Below, one piece after another: positions 1 through 7,217 of a DNA stretch of 32,191 nt. Within the stretch, counting starts at the first letter, position 1. Every line of letters starts with the position of its first letter. The DNA is taken from NCBI GenBank assembly GCA_945873195.1, contig CAMCDA010000030.1, positions 1 through 32,191 of the forward strand, given 5' to 3'. The position numbers and the translations under genes are program-made. Source of the DNA: Asaia bogorensis. GTDB taxonomy: Bacteria; Pseudomonadota; Alphaproteobacteria; Acetobacterales; Acetobacteraceae. The notes beneath the pieces were generated by a model. That model was not told the origin of the DNA. It did not search any database and worked only from the letters and a program-made list of their open reading frames with translations.

Positions 1-22
1 CGGCAGCGGAGTATTTTCGACC

Positions 23-549
23 ATGGCGGGTGTGGCACCGTCCGATTCGGCAGGAATTGGTTTCGACACCCAAATCTCTGCGTCAAATCAGATGATTACG
101 CTACGCCCGCCAGCGAATCCCTGGCATGCGATGAATAAGATGGGCTAGAGCCGGAAAAGTTTACAGGTGTCGTAGCCATCACCCGAGGCGGTCTGATCCC
201 CGCCGCCATCATCGCGCGCGAACTCGATATCCGGTTAGTCGAGACCGTCTCGGTCGTTACCTACCAGGATGAGACCCTCGGCGAACCCGTCATCACCAAG
301 CCCCCGACCGCCGCCGGCGATGGCGCGGGCTTCCTGCTGATCGATGACCTGGTCGATACCGGTACCACAGCGCGTGCCGTCCGCGCCCTGCTGCCCAAGG
401 CGCATTTCGCCTGCGTCTATGCGAAGCCCGCCGGAAAGCCGCTGGTCGATACCTTCATCACCGAGGTGTCCCAGGACACATGGATTCTGTTCCCCTGGGA
501 TACGGAGCCGCAGTTCACCCCGCCCCTGGCGCGCCGCGGGACTCCCTAA
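23..549 (+). pseudogene. gpt: Xanthine phosphoribosyltransferase, frameshifted near its 5' end
   Basis: Purine salvage enzyme that transfers phosphoribose from PRPP to xanthine or guanine. From about 151 to the TAA at 547-549 one frame reads a typical Gpt: [19 protein letters not shown], then the PRPP loop [13 protein letters not shown] and the C-terminal DTWILFPWD. That frame is closed upstream by TAA at 136-138 and has no start. The N-terminal part sits in the next frame, from ATG 23 to TAG 146-148, ending in NKMG. One extra G in the run at 142-144 would join the two frames ([20 protein letters not shown]). The stretch around 83-130 ([20 protein letters not shown]) also looks off, as if compensating indels were present. 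Either the gene is decaying or the window edge carries sequencing errors. Its stop overlaps the convergent stop of the next gene. Confidence 0.8.
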
Positions 550-1766
550 GCCCCGATCAAGGGGCGCACGACGTCCAGCAGGTTCCCCCCGGTAAACAGC
601 CGAGACGGGACGCCGGCAGCGGTCGCGGCCCGCAAATCGGTATCCTGGTCGCCGATCATCAGGCAGCGGGCGGGATCAAGCTCCCACGTCCGGATCAGGT
701 CCAGCAGCATGCCCGGCGCCGGCTTCCGCCAGTCGCTGTGCGCGCGATAGGCCGGCACGGTCGCATCCGGGTGGAACGGGCAATAGCGGACATCGTCCAC
801 CGTGCCGCCCATGACCCGAACCTCATCTCCGATCCAGCCCAGCAGCTCCGGGACCGCCGATTCCTTATATTTACCGCGCGCGACGCCGGATTGGTTGGTC
901 ACGATGAAGACATGCCACCCGGCCCGGGTCGCGTGGACCATCGCCTCCCGCGCGCCATCGACCCAATCGAAGCGATCCCGAGACCCGACATAGCCGTGGT
1001 CGATGTTGATCACGCCATCTCTATCGAGAAACAAAGCCCGCCGCCGCAGCACGCGCGGGATCTCGGTCTGGGAACGCTCGAAGTCCTCCGGCACGCCGAT
1101 ATCGCGGAAATACCCCTCCGACACCGTGCCGCGCAGGGCGCCGGCGCGCGCCAACCGGGGCATGATTTCGGCTTCCAGGGAGCATGCCGGGGACAGCGCG
1201 TCGATCAGCCGGCTGTTGAACAGATAGACGCCGGCGTTGATGGTGCCGGCGGTGTTCGGCGGCGGGCGTTCCAGGAAATCGGTCACCCGGTTCCCCTCCA
1301 GCGCCACGACGCCATAGCGGGACGCGTCGTCCAGCCGGCGCAGCATCATCCGCCCCGTGATATCATCCCCGTCGGCCACGGCGTCCGAGAGCAGCCGAGC
1401 GAGGTTGCCGTCAAAGAGGGAGTCGCCGTTGCAGAGGAGGAAGCGCCGGTCCAGCCGATCGCGGGCGTGATAGACGGCGCCGCCGGTGCCGGCGCGGATC
1501 GGTTCCTCCGACAGGCTGACGGTGGCGCCGCGGGGCAGCATGGACTGGATGGTGGCGGCGGCTTGCTCCACGACCTCCGACAGATGGCCGGTCAGCAGCA
1601 GGAAGTCGGTGACGCCGAAGCGCACGAACTCCCGCAGCAGCCAGCCCAGGAAGGGGCGGTCGCCGCAGGGCAGCATGGGCTTGGGCGTATGGGCGGTCAG
1701 CGAGCCGAGGCGGGTGCCAAGGCCGCCGACGAGGACCGCGCATTGGGTCACGGTGGCGCGGGGCAT
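546..1766 (-). CDS. Bifunctional sugar-phosphate nucleotidyltransferase / HAD-IIIA phosphatase (HddC-GmhB-like fusion)
   Basis: A 406-residue two-domain protein. Residues 8-235 are a nucleotidyltransferase: [11 protein letters not shown] (11-21) is the NTP-binding loop, with NGDS (113-116) and the LERP and [10 protein letters not shown] motifs. Residues 243-400 are a HAD-IIIA phosphatase like D,D-heptose 1,7-bisphosphate phosphatase: [10 protein letters not shown] with nucleophile D248 and acid D250, VTNQSG (289-294), RKPAPGM and GDQDTD (372-377). By family knowledge the two activities act in GDP-D-glycero-D-manno-heptose synthesis for surface glycans. The GmhB zinc loop is altered: aligned without gaps, only C329 of the four usual ligands remains. 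The gene stands alone, and its stop overlaps gpt convergently. The domain assignments are firm; the exact sugar is inference. Confidence 0.85.
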   Translation of the reverse strand: MPRATVTQCAVLVGGLGTRLGSLTAHTPKPMLPCGDRPFLGWLLREFVRFGVTDFLLLTGHLSEVVEQAAATIQSMLPRGATVSLSEEPIRAGTGGAVYHARDRLDRRFLLCNGDSLFDGNLARLLSDAVADGDDITGRMMLRRLDDASRYGVVALEGNRVTDFLERPPPNTAGTINAGVYLFNSRLIDALSPACSLEAEIMPRLARAGALRGTVSEGYFRDIGVPEDFERSQTEIPRVLRRRALFLDRDGVINIDHGYVGSRDRFDWVDGAREAMVHATRAGWHVFIVTNQSGVARGKYKESAVPELLGWIGDEVRVMGGTVDDVRYCPFHPDATVPAYRAHSDWRKPAPGMLLDLIRTWELDPARCLMIGDQDTDLRAATAAGVPSRLFTGGNLLDVVRPLIGA

Positions 1767-1875
1767 CGTCCATCCTTGCGATCAACGGGAATGGAGGAAG
1801 ATACACCACTGTCGCCTCCCGGGATCAAGCGGTCGTCGCTGGGCCGGGAGCGCGTGGCCGCTTTCCGTCTTGGAT

Positions 1876-1982
1876 GGGCTCGACCCATCCATCCCCAGGG
1901 ACGCCAGCGGTGGGTCTTGCGTCCCACCTTAACCGCCAGCGTCCCTGGCGATGGGCGGTTCATCCTCGGGTCGAGCCCGAGG
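1876..1982. repeat. Nested inverted repeats upstream of phoX
   Basis: The 329 bases between the heptose-enzyme start (1766) and the chosen phoX start (2096) hold no convincing gene but carry strong dyads. GGGCTCGACCC (1876-1886) pairs perfectly with GGGTCGAGCCC (1968-1978). CCAGGGACGC (1895-1904) pairs with GCGTCCCTGG (1939-1948), and GGTGGG (1909-1914) with CCCACC (1923-1928). A competing local hairpin, CCTCGGG/CCCGAGG (1964-1970/1976-1982), uses the same 3' arm. It may be a dispersed palindromic element or a leader structure. Confidence 0.7.
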
Positions 1983-2095
1983 ACATGAGCCCGGCCATGA
2001 CGATAGGGCCGAATCCGTTTACCCCGATACCCGGCATGGACCATGGCCAGGCGCCATCGGACCGCGATACGGTTGACCCCCCGGAGAACACCGCC

Positions 2096-4012
2096 ATGCC
2101 GCAGCCGCCTGACCCGGACGAAACCGGGGTCAACCCTTCCGCCGAACGCCCCTTCGCGGCCATCCTGGACGCTCGCCTGGCACGCCGGAGGATGTTACAT
2201 GGGGTGATCGGCGGGCTGGTGGGCATGGCCCTGCCGGCGCGCGTGGGGCTGGCATCCGGCGTGTCGTCGCTGACCTTCCCCGAGATCGCGCCAGGCGTCC
2301 GTCCGGATCATGCGGTGGCGGCGGGCTACACGGCCCAGGTGCTGATCCGTTGGGGCGACCCGGTGCTGCCCGGCGCCCCCGCCTTCGATCCGGCGCGACA
2401 GAGCGCCGCGGCCCAGGCCATGCAGTTCGGCACCAACAATGATTTCCAGGTCTTCCTGCCTTTGCCACCCGGCAGCAACGGGTCCGAGCATGGGTTGCTG
2501 TGGCTGAACCACGAATACCCCCAGGCCCATATGATGTTCCCCGGCCTGAACGAGCGCACCAGCCCCGCCCAGGTCACCCGGGAACAGGTCGATATCGAGA
2601 TGCGGGCCGTCGGTGGCTCCCTGGTCGAGGTCCGGCGCGAGGCGGGGGCCTGGAAGGTGATCCTGGGGCCGCTCAACCGGCGGATCACAGCCGAGACACC
2701 CATCCGAATCGCCGGGCCGGCCGCCGGGCATCCACGGATGCAGACCGGCTATGACCCGAGCGGCACGCGGGCGCTGGGCACGCTCGCGAACTGCGCCGGC
2801 GGCACCACGCCCTGGGGGACCGTGCTGACGGCCGAGGAAAATTTCGACTTCAGCTTCGTGGGGCCCGCCACGACCGGCCCCGAGGCCGCCAACCACAAGC
2901 GTATCGGGCTGCGCGGAGAGGCTCGGCAGGGCTGGGGCCGGTTCCATGACCGGTTTGACCTCACGAAGGAACCGAACGAACCCAACCGCTTCGGCTGGAT
3001 CGTCGAAATCGACCCCCACGATCCCGCCTCCGTCCCCATCAAGCGCACCGCGCTGGGCCGTTTCAAGCACGAGGGCGCGGAGACGACCCTGGCCGCCGAC
3101 AGGCGCGTGGTGCTGTATTCCGGCGATGACCAGCGGAATGAGTATCTGTATCGCTTCGTCAGCCGCGACCGGTTCAACCCGTCCGACCGCGCCGCCGACC
3201 GTGACCTGCTGGACCACGGCACGCTGTCCGTCGCGCGGTTCCTGGATGACGGGACCCTGGCGTGGGAGCGGCTGGTGTTCGGGGAAGGTCCCCTGACTCC
3301 CGCCAACGGGTTCCACAGCCAGGCGGACGTGGTGATCGAGACGCGGCGGGCCGCCGACCTGATGCAGGCGACTCCGATGGACCGGCCGGAGGATGTCGAA
3401 ACCAACCCGGCCAACGGCAAGGTCTATGTCGTGCTGTCGAACAACGCGGAGCGGACGACGCCGGACAGGGCCAATCCGCGCGTTCGGAATCGGTACGGGC
3501 ATATTCTGGAACTCGCGCCACCAATGGTGGATGGGCGGGCGGATCACGCGGCGGAGCGGTTTGGGTGGGACATGTTCCTGCTCGCCGGCAATCCGGCGGT
3601 GGCGGAGCACGGGGCGCGCTACGGCGGGCCGGTGTCGGAGACCGGCTGGCTCGCCTGCCCCGACAATATCGCGTTCGATCGGCGAGGCCGTATCTGGATC
3701 GCCACGGACCAGGGCGGGGAGCAGGTTCGGCTGGGGATCGGCGATGGGCTTTGGGCGGCTGATACCGAGGGACCGGGGCGGGCTGTGCCCCGGCGGTTCT
3801 TCCGCGTGCCGACCGGCGCCGAGATGTGCGGGCCGGCCTTCACCCCGGACAGCCGGACGCTGTTCGTGGCGGTGCAGCATCCGGCGGGGGATGATCGCGG
3901 CTCAGGCTTTGATACGCCGACTTCCCGCTGGCCGGACTTTCAGGATGGCATGCCGCCACGTTCGTCGGTCGTCGTGATTACGAAGGATGATGGCGGGGAG
4001 ATTGGGGGATAG
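2096..4012 (+). CDS. phoX: PhoX-family (DUF839) alkaline phosphatase, Tat-exported
   Basis: Predicted periplasmic phosphatase that releases phosphate from organic esters. PhoX enzymes use Ca/Fe and leave by the Tat pathway. The 638-residue reading from ATG 2096 starts with a family-like N-terminus: PFAAILDARLARRRMLHG (residues 19-36) holds the twin-arginine region, followed by the hydrophobic stretch VIGGLVGMALPARVGLA. Downstream are family-like segments: LLWLNHEYP, TPWGTVLTAEENF, RFGWIVEIDP, ALGRFKHEGA, VLYSGDDQRNEYLYRFVS, CPDNIAFDRRGRIWIATDQG and PDSRTLFVAVQHPG-like. Start choice: GGAG lies 9 nt before ATG 2096. The frame is open to 1874, but the extra part crosses the inverted repeats; ATGs at 1985, 1997 and 2036 are alternatives without a good ribosome site. 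No Pho box was recognised upstream. Confidence 0.87.
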   Translation: MPQPPDPDETGVNPSAERPFAAILDARLARRRMLHGVIGGLVGMALPARVGLASGVSSLTFPEIAPGVRPDHAVAAGYTAQVLIRWGDPVLPGAPAFDPARQSAAAQAMQFGTNNDFQVFLPLPPGSNGSEHGLLWLNHEYPQAHMMFPGLNERTSPAQVTREQVDIEMRAVGGSLVEVRREAGAWKVILGPLNRRITAETPIRIAGPAAGHPRMQTGYDPSGTRALGTLANCAGGTTPWGTVLTAEENFDFSFVGPATTGPEAANHKRIGLRGEARQGWGRFHDRFDLTKEPNEPNRFGWIVEIDPHDPASVPIKRTALGRFKHEGAETTLAADRRVVLYSGDDQRNEYLYRFVSRDRFNPSDRAADRDLLDHGTLSVARFLDDGTLAWERLVFGEGPLTPANGFHSQADVVIETRRAADLMQATPMDRPEDVETNPANGKVYVVLSNNAERTTPDRANPRVRNRYGHILELAPPMVDGRADHAAERFGWDMFLLAGNPAVAEHGARYGGPVSETGWLACPDNIAFDRRGRIWIATDQGGEQVRLGIGDGLWAADTEGPGRAVPRRFFRVPTGAEMCGPAFTPDSRTLFVAVQHPAGDDRGSGFDTPTSRWPDFQDGMPPRSSVVVITKDDGGEIGG

Positions 4013-4046
4013 TGACCGGCGGTTGGCTCGGTTTGGCGTCAAGGCC

Positions 4047-4075
4047 TTGACACACCTAACCCCCCCACGTTAACG
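4047..4075 (+). promoter_or_regulatory. Candidate sigma-70 promoter for tRNA-Trp-secE-nusG
   Basis: A perfect -35 hexamer TTGACA (4047-4052) is followed after 17 nt by TTAACG (4070-4075). It lies about 55 nt upstream of the tRNA gene and fits transcription of tRNA-Trp, secE and nusG together. Motif reading only. Confidence 0.5.
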
Positions 4076-4130
4076 GGACCCTCTCAAACACAGTATCGGT
4101 CGCAACGCGGATGTTGATGACCGCTCCTGG

Positions 4131-4207
4131 AGGGGTGTAGCTCAATTGGCTAGAGCGCCGGTCTCCAAAACCGGAGGTTAGGGGTTCGAGACCCTTCACC
4201 CCTGCCA
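4131..4207 (+). tRNA. trnW: tRNA-Trp (CCA anticodon)
   Basis: The cloverleaf is readable by eye. Acceptor AGGGGTG (4131-4137) pairs with CACCCCT (4197-4203), followed by discriminator G and an encoded CCA (4205-4207). The anticodon stem CCGGT/ACCGG flanks the loop CTCCAAA, with anticodon CCA at 4165-4167. The T arm carries GGTTCGAGACC-type sequence. The gene sits 39 nt before secE, the usual order in proteobacteria, so it is probably cotranscribed with it. Confidence 0.96.
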
Positions 4208-4246
4208 ACATCTGGCAGCAACCTTGAAACCTGTGAGCAGTTTGTC

Positions 4247-4435
4247 ATGTCGCCTGGACGGTCCATTTCTGAAGTGCGGGCCGAAGTGTCCAGGATCACA
4301 TGGCCGACGCGCCGTGAAACCCTGACCGCGACCGCAATGGTGTTCGCATTGGCGCTGTGCACGGCAATATTTTTCTTTGCGACGGACAGTGTGGTGTCGC
4401 AATTGACGCGCATGATCCTCCAATTTGGTCGTTGA
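4247..4435 (+). CDS. secE: Preprotein translocase subunit SecE
   Basis: Small essential inner-membrane subunit that clamps SecY in the SecYEG translocon. The 62-residue protein has the single-helix short form usual in alphaproteobacteria. An amphipathic cytoplasmic part contains the SecE signature EVSRITWPTRRET (about residues 13-25), followed by one membrane helix TAMVFALALCTAIFFFAT (about 28-46). The start at 4247 gives the expected length, although no strong ribosome site precedes it. It lies between tRNA-Trp and nusG, 17 nt before the latter, and is probably in one transcript with both. Confidence 0.95.
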   Translation: MSPGRSISEVRAEVSRITWPTRRETLTATAMVFALALCTAIFFFATDSVVSQLTRMILQFGR

Positions 4436-4452
4436 TGGAGTGACGGAAACCC

Positions 4453-4983
4453 ATGGCCGCTCGTTGGTACGTGCTGCACGTTCATTCTGGTTTTGAGAAG
4501 AAGGTCGCGCAGCAGATCCAGGAACAGGCGTCCCAGAAGGGTCTCGCCGAACAGTTTGAGGAGATACTGGTTCCCTCGGAGCTGGTGGCTGAGACGCGGC
4601 GCGGGCAGAAGGTCAACACCGAACACAAGCTGTTTCCCGGCTATGTCCTTATAAAGATGGACATGACCGACGACACTTGGCATCTGGTGAAGGATACCGC
4701 CAAGGTCACGGGCTTCCTGGGCACGCGCAGCAAGCCATCGCCGCTGACCGAGGATGAGGTCAAGCGCATCCTGTCGCAGAACGTCGATGGCGCGCCGATG
4801 GTGCGTTCGACCGTCTCGTTCGAGATCGGAGAGCAGGTCCGCGTGGTCGATGGCCCGTTCACGAGCTTCAATGGCGTGATCGAGGAAGTCGACAACGAAA
4901 AGAGCCGCGTGAAGGTCAGCGTCTCGATCTTCGGCCGTCTGACGCCGGTCGAACTGGAATACGCCCAGGTCGAGAAGTCCTAA
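4453..4983 (+). CDS. nusG: Transcription termination/antitermination protein NusG
   Basis: Elongation factor that binds RNA polymerase, suppresses pausing and couples transcription to Rho or the ribosome. At 176 residues it has the family's normal size. The N-terminal NGN domain starts RWYVLHVHSGFEKKVA and includes FPGYVLIKMDMTDDTWHLVK and the VTGFLG segment. The C-terminal KOW domain reads GEQVRVVDGPFTSFNGVIEEVD and ends in FGRLTPVELEYAQVEK. It follows secE as expected. What is odd is downstream: the L11/L1 ribosomal protein genes that normally follow are absent. A GC hairpin and a convergent operon occupy that place. Confidence 0.97.
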   Translation: MAARWYVLHVHSGFEKKVAQQIQEQASQKGLAEQFEEILVPSELVAETRRGQKVNTEHKLFPGYVLIKMDMTDDTWHLVKDTAKVTGFLGTRSKPSPLTEDEVKRILSQNVDGAPMVRSTVSFEIGEQVRVVDGPFTSFNGVIEEVDNEKSRVKVSVSIFGRLTPVELEYAQVEKS

Positions 4984-4998
4984 CCAGACAACCGCCTT

Positions 4999-5017
4999 CC
5001 CCGGCCTTGTGCCGGGG
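4999..5017. terminator. GC hairpin after nusG, identical to one arm of the dispersed repeat
   Basis: CCCCGGC-CTTGT-GCCGGGG forms a perfect 7-bp GC stem 15 nt after the nusG stop, between two convergent operons, so it could end transcripts from both sides. It has no T run. The 19 bases are the exact reverse complement of 9450-9468 in the palindromic repeat, so it may be a partial copy of that element. Confidence 0.4.
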
Positions 5018-5031
5018 ACAAACGCCGCCCC

Positions 5032-5433
5032 CTACCGCTCCTTCCGCGCCGCCCGCCGCAACCGTGGCTTCTGCCGCGGCACCGCCGTGTCCAGAATGGC
5101 ATGCAGCGCCGCCACCGTCTCCGGCGGCAGGCGATGGATCGACTGCGCCAGGCGGTTGGCCAAAGCGGTCTGTTCCGGTGTCAGCCCCGCCGTATTCACC
5201 GTCACCCGCGGATTGGACAGACGGGCGAGGATCGCCAGTTCATCGGCCTCATCCCAGATCAGGCCAAAAAACTCATTCACCTGATAGACCAGCCCCGCGC
5301 TTGGGGCGCCGCGCTTGCCGTGTTCCAGCGCCGAGAGATAGGCGGCCGAGACCTGGAGCGCGTTGGCCAGAAATTTCAGCGTAATCCCCCGCTCCTCCCG
5401 CAACGTGCGCAGGCGGGCGCCGAACGGGGTCAC
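5032..5433 (-). CDS. XRE-family helix-turn-helix regulator
   Basis: A 133-residue cytoplasmic DNA-binding protein. Residues 3-60 form a Cro/C1-type HTH: FGARLRTLREERGITLKFLA, then VSAAYLSALEHGKRGAPS, with the recognition helix at about 29-38. The rest (ADELAILARLSNPRVTVNT, LTPEQTALANRLAQSIHRLP) is helical and ends in a basic tail, RQKPRLRRAARKER. The start is GTG 5433, not the further ATG at 5532. It gives a four-base GTGA overlap with the smr stop and puts the HTH at the N-terminus, as in homologues. It is the last gene of a six-gene unit. Its targets cannot be read from sequence. Confidence 0.85.
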   Translation of the reverse strand: MTPFGARLRTLREERGITLKFLANALQVSAAYLSALEHGKRGAPSAGLVYQVNEFFGLIWDEADELAILARLSNPRVTVNTAGLTPEQTALANRLAQSIHRLPPETVAALHAILDTAVPRQKPRLRRAARKER

Positions 5434-5975
5434 CGCTGGCGGCGGAGCAGGATGCGCACGGACCCCGGGTTCAACGCGTGCGGGTGCGATGCGGCCAGGA
5501 TCAGCGGCCGGATGTCGGACCGGTTGAGCCACATCGGCAGTTCCCGCCGGATCGTGCCGCCCTTTTCGGGGGAGCCACGGCCGGTGATCACCTCCACGCA
5601 GCGCAGATGATCGGCGTGGGCGGTGCGGAGAAAGGCCGTCAGGGCGTAGAAGGCGTGCTGCGTGGTCATGCCATGCAGGTCGATCCGGCGCGCGGTGGCC
5701 AGCTTGCCGCCGCGGAACCGGTGCCAGGTCGCCTTGTCCAACCCCGCCGGCTCATCCCCGATTGACACCGACGCGGGCTTCGCGCGCAACGCCGGCACGG
5801 GCAGCGGGCGCGGCTGAACGGACACCGCGACCGGACGGGCGGGCGGTTCCTCGGCGACCTTCACCTCAACCGGCGGTGCGGGGCGCGCGCGACCGGGCAG
5901 CGGCGCGATCTGACGCGCCACATGGGCCCAATCGGCGTGATCCGCCTCGGTCAGGGTCCGCGCGCGGCGCGCCAT
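5430..5975 (-). CDS. Smr-domain protein (MutS2 C-terminal-like)
   Basis: A 181-residue protein. A proline-rich linker (about residues 25-68) leads to a C-terminal Smr domain (about 95-181) with the two signatures IDLHGMT (DLHG at 99-102) and VITGRG (TGRG at 131-134), followed by GGTIRRELPMWL. Smr domains are nucleases acting on RNA or branched DNA; stand-alone alphaproteobacterial members are poorly characterised. It begins 6 nt after the DUF971 stop and overlaps the XRE start by 4 nt, so translation is probably coupled. I recall this family next to mltA/tim44-type genes in related bacteria, but those genes are not here. Confidence 0.9.
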   Translation of the reverse strand: MARRARTLTEADHADWAHVARQIAPLPGRARPAPPVEVKVAEEPPARPVAVSVQPRPLPVPALRAKPASVSIGDEPAGLDKATWHRFRGGKLATARRIDLHGMTTQHAFYALTAFLRTAHADHLRCVEVITGRGSPEKGGTIRRELPMWLNRSDIRPLILAASHPHALNPGSVRILLRRQR

Positions 5976-5981
5976 CGTGGT

Positions 5982-6338
5982 TCAGGGGTCCCGGCTCAGG
6001 CCGCGGGCTTCGATCGCCCGCAGATAGGCGGCCCAGCGGGCATCCCGCTCCCGCCCCATCTCGTGCAGATATTCCCAGGAGTAGATGCCGGTATCATGCA
6101 GATCGTCGAACACCAGGCGCACGGCATAGACGCCCACCTGTTCGATCGCGGTGATGCCCACCATGCGACGGCCACCGATATATTTCCTCTGGCTGGGACC
6201 ATGGCCCTGCACCTCGGCGCTGGGGCTCTCCACGCGCAGGTATTCCGCCGGCAGTTCGAACGCCGAACCGTCGTCAAAGCTGACGAAGAGCGTGCGGCTT
6301 GCCCGCTCGTAGCGGATTTCGACCGGGGTGGCGCTCAT
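5982..6338 (-). CDS. DUF971 (GBBH-like N-terminal) domain protein
   Basis: A 118-residue single-domain protein matching DUF971, the N-terminal domain of gamma-butyrobetaine hydroxylase, which also occurs alone or fused to Mrp-type Fe-S carriers. Visible marks are [35 protein letters not shown] (two parts of the fold), the [32 protein letters not shown] core and the terminal [17 protein letters not shown] helix. The [11 protein letters not shown] segment is the most conserved part of the family. The stand-alone role is not established. The start ATG overlaps the Trm112-like stop by 4 nt (ATGA), and the smr gene follows after 6 nt. Confidence 0.88.
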   Translation of the reverse strand: MSATPVEIRYERASRTLFVSFDDGSAFELPAEYLRVESPSAEVQGHGPSQRKYIGGRRMVGITAIEQVGVYAVRLVFDDLHDTGIYSWEYLHEMGRERDARWAAYLRAIEARGLSRDP

Positions 6339-6538
6339 GGCTCCAGCTTACGGGCTTCATCGACCAGCATCACCGGAATGCCATCACGGATCGGATAGGC
6401 CAGGCCGGCCTTGCGGCTGATCAGCTCATTGGCGGCACGATCATATTCCAACGGCCCCTTGGTCAGCGGGCACACCAGCAGTTCCAGCAGCCGCGGGTCG
6501 ATCGGCGCGGGCTGGGGAGGATTTGCGGTCTCGGTCAT
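6335..6538 (-). CDS. Trm112-like small protein (UPF0434)
   Basis: A 67-residue protein of the Trm112/YcaR family. The core is [49 protein letters not shown]. Only one cysteine (in LVCPLTKG) is present, as in many bacterial members that lack the eukaryotic zinc site. In eukaryotes and archaea Trm112 activates methyltransferases; the bacterial role is less clear. The start is ATG 6538; the frame stays open further upstream to 6751, but that part is arginine-rich shadow of the LON gene. It lies 13 nt after the LON gene and overlaps DUF971 by 4 nt. Confidence 0.9.
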   Translation of the reverse strand: MTETANPPQPAPIDPRLLELLVCPLTKGPLEYDRAANELISRKAGLAYPIRDGIPVMLVDEARKLEP

Positions 6539-6551
6539 CGCTGCATCGCCA

Positions 6552-7217
6552 TCAACTGACGACCCGCCCCGGCGGCAGGTCTGGTCCGGCGGCGCCCATC
6601 TGCAAAAGCGCGAGGAGGATCGCCGCGCGATCGGCCTCGGTCGTCGCTTCCAACAGGGCCTGTTTTTCCGCCGGTTCAAAGGGACACGCCATGCCGAGCG
6701 TGACGACAAGCGTGTCGTCATCCATGCGATGGATGGCATCCCAGTTCGCATCCACCCCGCGCTGGGAGAAATAGGCTTTCAGGGCGGCGAGAAATGCCTC
6801 CCGATCCAGCCCGAGGGTGCGCGGGGCGAGATCGAGGTCGGCGCGATACGGGGCAAAGTCGCCGCGCACCATGCGGTAGCCGTTCCGCATCTCCAGTTCA
6901 TGCGCGACACGGAAGCGCGCCACGCCGGTCAACGAGATCAGGAACCGGCCGTCATCGGTTTCGCTGAACGACGACAGGCGGCCGAGGCAGCCGACATGAA
7001 ACAGCCCGGGCCCGGTCGGGCTGTCGGGCTGTGTCGGGTCGGGCTGGATCATCGCGAACATGCGGCCGGCGCCCAGCGCGTCCTCCACCATCGCCTTGTA
7101 GCGCGGTTCGAAGATGTTCAGGGGCAGCTTGCCTCGCGGCAACAGCAGCGCGCCGGGCAGCGGAAAGACCGCGAACGCCGATGGCAGGTCTTCCGGGCGG
7201 GGGTGATACGCCGCCAT
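6552..7217 (-). CDS. LON substrate-binding domain protein (no protease domain)
   Basis: A 221-residue stand-alone LON N-terminal domain protein. The domain opens with [28 protein letters not shown] (about residues 13-40), which contains the signature PLNIFEPRY. It then runs through [38 protein letters not shown] and a helical C-terminus. No AAA ATPase or Ser-Lys protease part follows, so it is not Lon itself. Stand-alone members are thought to bind proteins or peptides, but the role is not settled. Its start directly abuts the stop of the thioredoxin gene (7218), with no intergenic base. Pairing with a CnoX-like chaperone suggests a protein quality-control theme (inference). Confidence 0.9.
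   Translation of the reverse strand: MAAYHPRPEDLPSAFAVFPLPGALLLPRGKLPLNIFEPRYKAMVEDALGAGRMFAMIQPDPTQPDSPTGPGLFHVGCLGRLSSFSETDDGRFLISLTGVARFRVAHELEMRNGYRMVRGDFAPYRADLDLAPRTLGLDREAFLAALKAYFSQRGVDANWDAIHRMDDDTLVVTLGMACPFEPAEKQALLEATTEADRAAILLALLQMGAAGPDLPPGRVVS

Noticed and set aside
480-1988. Long + strand frame opposite the heptose-enzyme gene
   Set aside because: Glycine/arginine/proline-rich with no domain; the minus-strand reading has clear motifs.
2195-3880. 561-codon minus-strand frame opposite phoX
   Set aside because: Antisense shadow caused by high GC; no recognisable motif.
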